Source: an uncultured Dorea sp.
Lineage (GTDB): Bacteria > Bacillota > Clostridia > Lachnospirales > Lachnospiraceae
DNA: 64,000 nt
Reading direction: 5' to 3'
Assembly (NCBI RefSeq): GCF_934294775.1
Contig: NZ_CAKRAH010000008.1
Span: 20,860-84,859 of the forward strand
How positions within the stretch are numbered: the stretch's first letter is position 1; each line of letters opens with the position of its first letter. The notes under the pieces were generated by a model, which saw only the letters and a list, made by a program, of their open reading frames with translations, searched no databases and was not told the DNA's origin. The position numbers and the translations under genes are program-made. Shown one piece after another: positions 58,187 to 64,000 of the stretch.

Positions 58187-59465
58187 ATATACGAATAAGC
58201 TGCTTTTGATGTTCGTTTATAAAGGAACCGCCGAATTTGTCTGTGATTACACTTTCGTAGAGATCGGATGCAAAGGTAGTCTGATTTAACATACGAAAAG
58301 CCGCGGGCGAAAGACTTTCGGTCTGCGTAAGCTTGGTAATAATAGGAATAGAAGAATGTTCCTTCATTTTGTGCAGGATATCGGTATGCTCCCTGCAAAA
58401 TCCCAGGACTCTGGCGTAACTGCAGGAAGTGCTTCGGCAAAGGGCCATATCTTCCTTGGTAATAGATAAAAGTATATGCAACAGACTTCTGCTAATCCGG
58501 CTGTAAGTCAATTCTTTGGTTTTTAAAAGTTCACAAAACTGTTCGTAGGACTGAAAATTGTTCCGGCAGCGGATGATACGGTTGGCAAGTTCAGGAGAGA
58601 CATCCTGATATGCACACAAGGATGAGGCTGTTTCGCCAAGGAGCCGGTACTTTAATAACAGCGAAAAATCATCTGGTTCTACAGGACAAGATGTATTCCA
58701 TGCATTTTGCAAAATTTGAAAAACCTCATCTGGAAGCTGCGATTTTAGAAGCTGCCAGGTTTGTGAAGAAGTATTAATGGCGTTTTCTCCGAAATTCCCG
58801 GAGATTTGTGGAATAGAGAGCTGCTTTAATGTATTGCGAATTGCAGATGCGGAACTCATATGGGCTTGAAGCGTTGTGTCATGGTAATTGCAAGCCTGCC
58901 TTTTCAGGGTAACTGGAACAATGGAACTGTTAAGTCGTTGTAAAGCTTTTAAATATTCAATTCCTAAAATATTATTTGGATCAGACATCACTTCGGAGAT
59001 AGAAGTGTCTCCGGTCAGTTCTTTAAGAGCCAGACATCTTGCGGCTGGAAAAGAAGCTCCACTTTTTAGTGCATTTTGTAAAAGCAGCCGGTATGAACCG
59101 GGTTCGGAAACCAGCAGCCGGGAAATGCGATCGAGTTGTTCTAAGTCTCCACATTCACTTCCAAAACATAAGCTGTCAATACAACCAAGACCGTCCAGGA
59201 TTGCAACTGCACCAAGGGCGAAATATTCAGCACTGCCGGAAGCATAGCACACGGGAAGTTCAATGACTACGGAAGCACCGCAGGAAAGAGCCATATGGGC
59301 CCGGTGGTGTTTGGACAAAAGAGCCGGCATTCCTCTTTGCACATAATCGCCGCTCATAATGATAACAACCCGGTCGGCACCGGTCAGTTCTTTTGCTTTT
59401 TCAATATGATAAAGATGTCCATTGTGAAATGGATTATATTCCGTGATAAGTCCAACAGTTTTCAT
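58185..59465 (-). CDS. tmcAL: tRNA(Met) cytidine acetate ligase
   Basis: Puts an acetyl group on the wobble cytidine of elongator tRNA-Met using acetate and ATP. 426 residues from the ATG at 59465 (AAGGAG site). Nucleotidyltransferase signature GLITEYNPFHNGHLYHIEKA (HxGH), VIIMSGDYVQRGMPALLSKH, GSAEYFALGAVAIL and FGSECGD. C-terminal helical tRNA-binding part less conserved. Monocistronic, convergent with UPF0210 and divergent from mgtE. Confidence 0.92.
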   Translation of the reverse strand: MKTVGLITEYNPFHNGHLYHIEKAKELTGADRVVIIMSGDYVQRGMPALLSKHHRAHMALSCGASVVIELPVCYASGSAEYFALGAVAILDGLGCIDSLCFGSECGDLEQLDRISRLLVSEPGSYRLLLQNALKSGASFPAARCLALKELTGDTSISEVMSDPNNILGIEYLKALQRLNSSIVPVTLKRQACNYHDTTLQAHMSSASAIRNTLKQLSIPQISGNFGENAINTSSQTWQLLKSQLPDEVFQILQNAWNTSCPVEPDDFSLLLKYRLLGETASSLCAYQDVSPELANRIIRCRNNFQSYEQFCELLKTKELTYSRISRSLLHILLSITKEDMALCRSTSCSYARVLGFCREHTDILHKMKEHSSIPIITKLTQTESLSPAAFRMLNQTTFASDLYESVITDKFGGSFINEHQKQLIRI

Positions 59466-59574
59466 AAGAATCTCCTTGTATAACAATATAAAATTGATTA
59501 TACTATACAATAGTGGGGTATGCAAATGGGATGTTTACCCAGCGAAACTGGGAAGAAAGGAGGATGCATATTTT

Positions 59575-60981
59575 ATGGAAGAGAATAAGAATGAGGAAGA
59601 ACTCCTGGATGATGATATTGATTACGTGGAAGACAGGGAAGAACTGACGGAAGAACGTATCAAAGAAATGCTGGACGCCAGAGAGTATAAAGAATTAAAA
59701 GAAGAACTGGAAACAAATATGTATCCTGTAGACCTTGCGGAGATTCTGGAAGAATTTGATCAGAAGCATATGGTGCTGGTATTCCGTTTGCTTGCAAAAG
59801 AAGAAGCGGCCGAGACATTTTCTTATATGAACAGTGATATGCGTGAGATTCTGATCAATGCGCTGACGGACTCCGAGCTTGAAGAAATCATGGAAGAGAT
59901 GTATCTGGATGATACAGTTGATGTGCTGGAGGAGATGCCGGCAAATGTTGTGGATAGACTTTTGATGGTTACCGATGAAGAAAAGCGTCAACGGATCAAT
60001 CAGTTATTGCAATATCCGGAAGAAAGCGCCGGAAGCGTGATGAATGTAGATTATATCGGACTTCGACGTGAGATGACAGTTGCAGAATCTATTTTAAAGA
60101 TACGCCAGGTAGGATTGAACCGTGAGACGATTTATACCTGTTATGTTACAGAACAGCGCCATCTGATCGGACAGGTCGATGTAAAGGAACTTCTGACAAG
60201 CAGTGAATCAAAAACAATCGAAGAGATTATGGATACGAATATGTTGTATGCCCGTACAACAGATGACCAGGAAGATGTGGCGAATATAATCACAAAATAC
60301 GGTCTGATTGCACTCCCGATTGTAGATCATGAGAATTGCATGGTCGGTATTGTAACCGTTGATGATGCCATGCAGGTATTACAGGAAGAGACAACAGAAG
60401 ATATCAGTATCATGGCCGGTGTAAATCCGAATGAAGACTCATATTTTGGGACATCGATCATTGATCATGTTAAAAGCCGTATTCCGTGGCTTTTGTTTCT
60501 GATGTTATCGGCAACGGTAACACAGATGATCATGAACAGTTATGAAAATGCACTTGCGTTAATGCCCCAGCTTGCAGGCTTTGTTCCGATGCTTACCGGA
60601 ACCGGTGGAAACTGTGGATCGCAGAGTTCGACTCTGGTGATACGCGGACTGGCTGTTGGAGAAATTGAATTTTCCGATTTGTTCAAAGTAATCTGGAAAG
60701 AAATCCGGATTGCATTTTGTATCAGTATTATATTATCGGTAGTGAATGGAATCCGTATCATGCTGATGGGGCAGGGAGATGCGATGATGGCATTTACGAT
60801 TGGACTTACCATGGCATGTACAGTATTGATTGCAAAAGTAGTAGGTTGTACGCTGCCGCTGATTGCAAAAAAAATCGGACTTGATCCGGCAATCATGGCA
60901 ACACCGCTAATTTCTACTCTGGTAGATATTAGTACGATCAGTGTGTATTTTGCAATTGTAAGCCGTGCATTTCACTTGTAA
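59575..60981 (+). CDS. mgtE: Magnesium transporter MgtE
   Basis: 468 residues from the ATG at 59575. Acidic N-terminal domain (superhelical, Mg-sensing), a CBS pair from about residue 135 to 255 (VMNVDYIGLRREMTVAESIL; MDTNMLYARTTDDQEDVANI; IVTVDDAMQVLQEE), then five membrane segments with PMLTGTGGNCGSQSSTLVIR. The GNCGxQ region forms the Mg-selective pore. A GAAAGGAGG site sits 11 nt before the start. A small CCCAG-CGAAA-CTGGG hairpin lies at 59538-59552, but no M-box riboswitch is seen. Confidence 0.95.
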   Translation: MEENKNEEELLDDDIDYVEDREELTEERIKEMLDAREYKELKEELETNMYPVDLAEILEEFDQKHMVLVFRLLAKEEAAETFSYMNSDMREILINALTDSELEEIMEEMYLDDTVDVLEEMPANVVDRLLMVTDEEKRQRINQLLQYPEESAGSVMNVDYIGLRREMTVAESILKIRQVGLNRETIYTCYVTEQRHLIGQVDVKELLTSSESKTIEEIMDTNMLYARTTDDQEDVANIITKYGLIALPIVDHENCMVGIVTVDDAMQVLQEETTEDISIMAGVNPNEDSYFGTSIIDHVKSRIPWLLFLMLSATVTQMIMNSYENALALMPQLAGFVPMLTGTGGNCGSQSSTLVIRGLAVGEIEFSDLFKVIWKEIRIAFCISIILSVVNGIRIMLMGQGDAMMAFTIGLTMACTVLIAKVVGCTLPLIAKKIGLDPAIMATPLISTLVDISTISVYFAIVSRAFHL

Positions 60982-61062
60982 TATTGTGAAAATGCAATAT
61001 GTTTTGTTCAAAATATAGTGGATATTGTACATTGTACGCAAAAAGAGACATAAGATTACCGT

Positions 61063-61090
61063 AAGAACCCTTGTCCGCAGGGGTTCTTTG
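61063..61090 (+). terminator. Terminator of mgtE, with the pta -35 in its loop
   Basis: AAGAACCC pairs with GGGTTCTT around TTGTCCGCAG; the short TTTG tail makes it moderate. Confidence 0.65.
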
Positions 61091-61099
61091 TATTATAAT
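61071..61099 (+). promoter_or_regulatory. Promoter of pta-ackA
   Basis: TTGTCC (61071-61076), 17 bp, TATAAT (61094-61099). Its -35 lies in the loop of the mgtE terminator. Confidence 0.6.
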
Positions 61100-61140
61100 G
61101 ACAATACTGAGAAAAATATTTGGAAAGGAGTCTATTTATC

Positions 61141-62136
61141 ATGGGATTTATAGATGAAATCAAAGCGAAAGCAAAAAGTTGTAAAAAAACAATCGTTCTT
61201 CCAGAGAGCGAAGACATCAGAACTTATGAGGCAGCAGAGGCAATCTTAAAAGAAGGAACAGCTAATCTGGTCCTGATCGGAAGCGAAGAAGAGATCGCTA
61301 AGAATAAAGGAGATTTCGACATTACAGGAGCTACTATCGTAGACCCTGCTACATATGAAAAGACAGATGAGTATGTAGCAACACTTGTTGAACTGAGAAA
61401 GAAAAAAGGAATGACAGAAGAGCAGGCAAGAGAGATTCTTCTTACAAACTACTTATACTATGGTGTAATGATGGTTAAGATGAAAGATGCAGACGGAATG
61501 GTATCAGGAGCATGCCACTCTACTGCAGACACACTTCGTCCATGCCTTCAGATCCTGAAGACAAAACCAGGAACAAAGCTTGTATCTGCATTCTTTGTTA
61601 TGGTAGTACCTGACTGCGACATGGGAGAGAATGGAACATTCGTATTCGCTGACTGCGGACTGAACCAGAATCCTACATCAGAAGAACTTGCAGCAATCGC
61701 TCAGTCTTCTGCAGAAAGTTTCAAACAGCTTGTTGGAGCTGATCCAAGAGTTGCTATGCTTTCTTACTCAACAATGGGAAGTGCAAAACACGATGATGTA
61801 ACAAAAGTACAGGAAGCTGTTAAGATCGCAAAGGCAGAGAATCCGGATCTTATGTTAGACGGAGAGATGCAGCTTGATGCAGCACTTGTTCCTTCTGTTG
61901 GAGCAGCAAAAGCACCAGGAAGCCAGGTTGCAGGAAAAGCTAATACCCTGATCTTCCCTAACCTTGATGCAGGTAACATCGGATATAAACTTGTTCAGCG
62001 TCTTGCTAAAGCAGAAGCTTACGGACCAATGACACAGGGAATCGCAGCACCAGTTAACGACCTTTCAAGAGGATGCAGCGCTAAAGATATCGAAGGTGTT
62101 GTAGCAATTACAGCAGTTCAGTGCCAGAACCAGTAA
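61141..62136 (+). CDS. pta: Phosphate acetyltransferase
   Basis: Converts acetyl-CoA and phosphate to acetyl phosphate. 331 residues from the ATG at 61141 (GGAAAGGAG upstream; the frame starting at 61120 contains that site). KTIVLPESEDIRTYEAA, DADGMVSGACHSTADTLRP, VVPDCDMGENGTFVFADCGL, and SYSTMGSAKHDDVTKV are family landmarks. Short, pta-only form without extra N-terminal domains. Followed 22 nt later by ackA. Codon use fits a highly expressed fermentation gene. Confidence 0.97.
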   Translation: MGFIDEIKAKAKSCKKTIVLPESEDIRTYEAAEAILKEGTANLVLIGSEEEIAKNKGDFDITGATIVDPATYEKTDEYVATLVELRKKKGMTEEQAREILLTNYLYYGVMMVKMKDADGMVSGACHSTADTLRPCLQILKTKPGTKLVSAFFVMVVPDCDMGENGTFVFADCGLNQNPTSEELAAIAQSSAESFKQLVGADPRVAMLSYSTMGSAKHDDVTKVQEAVKIAKAENPDLMLDGEMQLDAALVPSVGAAKAPGSQVAGKANTLIFPNLDAGNIGYKLVQRLAKAEAYGPMTQGIAAPVNDLSRGCSAKDIEGVVAITAVQCQNQ

Positions 62137-62158
62137 GATTTGAGAAGGAGAAAATAGA

Positions 62159-63346
62159 ATGAAAGTATTAGTAATCAACTGTGGAAGTTCATCTTTAAAA
62201 TATCAGCTGATCGATATGGAGAATGAAAGTGTTCTCGCAAAAGGTCTTTGCGAAAGAATCGGAATTGAAGGTTCTGTATTGACACATAAACCTACTGGAA
62301 AAGACAAATATGTAGTAGAAACAGCTATGCCAGATCATAGTGTGGCAGTAAAACTTGTACTGGATGCCCTGATGGATGCAGAACATGGAGTAATTGAGAA
62401 TGCGGATGAGATTACAGCAATCGGACACCGTGTACTGCACGCAGGAACTGTTTACAGTGATGCAACACTTGTAACAGAAGATGTGAAAAAAGTTGTACGT
62501 GACTGCTTCGATCTTGGACCACTTCACAACCCGGCTAACCTGATCGGAATTGAAGCTTGTGAAGCAGCTATGCCAGGAAAACCGAATGTAGCAGTGTTTG
62601 ATACAGCTTTTGGTATGAATATGCCACAGAAAGCAGCTATGTATGGTATTCCGTATGAATATTATGAAAAATACAGCTTAAGAAGATATGGATTCCACGG
62701 AACAAGTCATATGTTCGTATCTGGTGAGACATGCAAGATGCTTGGAAAAGAAGATGCAAAAGTTATCGTTTGCCATCTTGGTAACGGAGCAAGTATCTCA
62801 GCGTCTATCGGTGGAAAATGCGTAGATACAAGTATGGGACTTACTCCTTTGGAAGGCCTGATCATGGGAACACGTAGTGGAGATGTTGATCCTGCAGTTG
62901 TACAGTTTATCTGCAATCACGAAAATATCAGTGTTGATGAGATGCTTACAATCCTGAATAAAAAATCTGGTCTTCTTGGAATGACAGGGATTTCTTCAGA
63001 CTTCCGTGATGTAAGAAAAGCAAGCGAAGAAGGAAATGAAAGAGCATCACTTGCATTGGATGCTTACAGATATCGTGTTGCAAAATATATTGGTTCTTAC
63101 GTAGCAGCACTGAATGGCGTAGATGCAATTACATTTACAGCTGGTGTTGGTGAAAACTCATGGGAAATGAGAAGCGAAATCTGCGAATACCTTGGCTATC
63201 TTGGTGTTGAAGTGGATGAAGAGAAGAACAAAGCAGCAATCGGAGAACAGGCAGTAATTTCTACTCCAGATTCAAAGGTTAAGATCATTGTCCTTCCAAC
63301 AAACGAGGAATTAGCAATTGCGCGTGAAACAGTTAAATTAGTTTAA
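62159..63346 (+). CDS. ackA: Acetate kinase
   Basis: Makes ATP and acetate from acetyl phosphate, the main energy-yielding end of fermentation. 395 residues: VLVINCGSSSLKYQLI, HRVLHAGTVYSDATL, FDTAFGMNMPQKAAMYGIPY, RRYGFHGTSHMF, CHLGNGASISASIGGK, TAGVGENSWEMR. An AGAAGGAG site precedes ATG at 62159. Second gene of the pta-ackA operon. Confidence 0.97.
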   Translation: MKVLVINCGSSSLKYQLIDMENESVLAKGLCERIGIEGSVLTHKPTGKDKYVVETAMPDHSVAVKLVLDALMDAEHGVIENADEITAIGHRVLHAGTVYSDATLVTEDVKKVVRDCFDLGPLHNPANLIGIEACEAAMPGKPNVAVFDTAFGMNMPQKAAMYGIPYEYYEKYSLRRYGFHGTSHMFVSGETCKMLGKEDAKVIVCHLGNGASISASIGGKCVDTSMGLTPLEGLIMGTRSGDVDPAVVQFICNHENISVDEMLTILNKKSGLLGMTGISSDFRDVRKASEEGNERASLALDAYRYRVAKYIGSYVAALNGVDAITFTAGVGENSWEMRSEICEYLGYLGVEVDEEKNKAAIGEQAVISTPDSKVKIIVLPTNEELAIARETVKLV

Positions 63347-63356
63347 AAAAATACTG

Positions 63357-63384
63357 TTGACAAAATAAATTTACATGATATAAT
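63357..63384 (+). promoter_or_regulatory. Strong promoter of DUF177-rpmF
   Basis: Exact TTGACA (63357-63362), 16 bp, exact TATAAT (63379-63384), about 30 bp before the start. Confidence 0.8.
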
Positions 63385-63413
63385 AGTCTAGTGTGTGAAT
63401 AGGAGACGATATT

Positions 63414-63941
63414 ATGATATTAAACCTATCCGACGTTCTGTCTGAGCAGCATAAAGCAATACATGAATCTGTTCCGATTGAGATGACTTCTTTTAAGTCT
63501 GAGATGGGAGATTATGCGATTACAGGAAAGACACCACTTGAGTTGTCTGTAGAATATGCAGGTGACCGTAAGTTAGAAGTGACAGGAAAGGCTGAAATTA
63601 CATCGGCTGCACCATGTGACAGATGTCTGGAAGATGTAGAAGTAAAGGTAACACTTGACTTTAAGCATAAGATTGATACAGAATCAGATGCATACGATCA
63701 GTCAGAAGATTTAGACGAGAATAACTATATTGACGGATATAGCTTAGATGTAGAGCAATTGGTCTACAACGAGTTATTGGTAGGGTGGCCGACGAAAATT
63801 CTATGCAGCGAAAACTGTAAAGGTATTTGCAACGTATGTGGTCAGAACCTGAATAAAGGTACCTGTAACTGTGAAGATACGGGGCTCGACCCTAGAATGT
63901 CAGTTATCCGTGATGTATTTAAGAATTTTAAGGAGGTGTAA
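63414..63941 (+). CDS. DUF177/YceD family protein
   Basis: 175 residues. Four cysteines: APCDRCLEDVEV and CSENCKGICNVCGQN-type cluster near the C-terminus with DPRMSVI, the usual layout of the DUF177 family found just before rpmF. It is linked to 23S rRNA accumulation in E. coli and plants. ATG at 63414 follows AGGAG. Ends 3 nt before rpmF, and AGGAGGTG for rpmF is inside its end. Confidence 0.9.
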   Translation: MILNLSDVLSEQHKAIHESVPIEMTSFKSEMGDYAITGKTPLELSVEYAGDRKLEVTGKAEITSAAPCDRCLEDVEVKVTLDFKHKIDTESDAYDQSEDLDENNYIDGYSLDVEQLVYNELLVGWPTKILCSENCKGICNVCGQNLNKGTCNCEDTGLDPRMSVIRDVFKNFKEV

Positions 63942-63944
63942 CCT

Positions 63945-64000
63945 ATGTCAATTTGTCCAAAGAATAAATCTTCTAAAGCAAGAAGAGACAAAAGAAGAGC
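63945..64000 (+). CDS. rpmF: 50S ribosomal protein L32, 5' end
   Basis: The first 18 codons read MSICPKNKSSKARRDKRR, matching the basic start of L32 (usually MAVPKxKxSKxRRDxRR). A cysteine and isoleucine replace the usual AV. The gene continues beyond the window. Confidence 0.9.
   Translation, partial: MSICPKNKSSKARRDKRR

Noticed and set aside
59466..59574. M-box magnesium riboswitch upstream of mgtE
   Set aside because: Too short and without the conserved M-box segments; only a 5 bp hairpin is present.
1..64000. CRISPR arrays, insertion sequences, integrases
   Set aside because: No regular spacer-repeat array, transposase or integrase frame was seen in the window.

Overview
The window looks like a chromosome segment of an anaerobic, spore-forming Firmicute of the Clostridia, most likely a gut Lachnospiraceae close to Dorea, Mediterraneibacter or Ruminococcus torques/gnavus. 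This is inferred from gene content and order (spoIVA, yicC-gmk-rpoZ, UPF0210/ACT pair, NifU-like/GGGtGRT pair, giant BcrAD/HgdC-type activase, pta-ackA-DUF177-rpmF, class A RNase P RNA). Sigma-A promoters and Rho-independent hairpins are easy to see, and genes are densely packed.

Layout. 1-7 kb: 3' end of serA, a wall-binding polysaccharide deacetylase, a long PRPP synthetase, then der-plsY-gpsA. 7-17 kb: an accessory catabolic region with a LysR regulator, a TIM-barrel isomerase/dehydratase-like enzyme, an Fe-S/flavin enoate-reductase-like enzyme, two YdiB-like quinate/shikimate dehydrogenases, a type I 3-dehydroquinate dehydratase, an MFS carrier and a second permease. Three copies of one LysR-type box (ATAG-N7-CTAT) lie upstream of its three transcription units, two of them centred about 65 bp before a predicted start, so it reads as one regulon for quinate/shikimate use. 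17-29 kb: spoIVA, Fe-alcohol dehydrogenase, an unassigned structured RNA element, mog, MBL hydrolase, rnhA, rnpB, pyrBI, nitroreductase, pheA, a DUF815 ATPase, a truncated MATE gene and rqcH.

29-36 kb: yicC-gmk-rpoZ (no remA between), rimO-pgsA-cinA, and a NifU-like/GGGtGRT pair of unknown role. 36-38.2 kb: a decayed phage lysis cassette (XhlA-like remnant with two TAG codons, r1t-type holin, amidase with ChW repeats) between two homologous terminator hairpins. 38-48 kb: a 1414-residue activase/dehydratase-like fusion, a rhomboid-like protein without the catalytic serine motif, pyk, a TrmB regulator with a diaminopimelate-decarboxylase-family enzyme, and a lipoprotein. 48-52 kb: a sortase-anchored adhesin with four ester-bond-type repeats behind a long AT-rich leader, then tRNA-Leu(CAA). 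52-64 kb: polA-coaE-walJ-like, ACT/UPF0210, tmcAL, mgtE, pta-ackA and DUF177-rpmF.

The most unusual signals are the LysR-box regulon with its probable reductive hydroaromatic pathway, a short dispersed repeat that directly follows the T-tract of four terminators and carries a covarying mini-hairpin, and the flanked lysis cassette.
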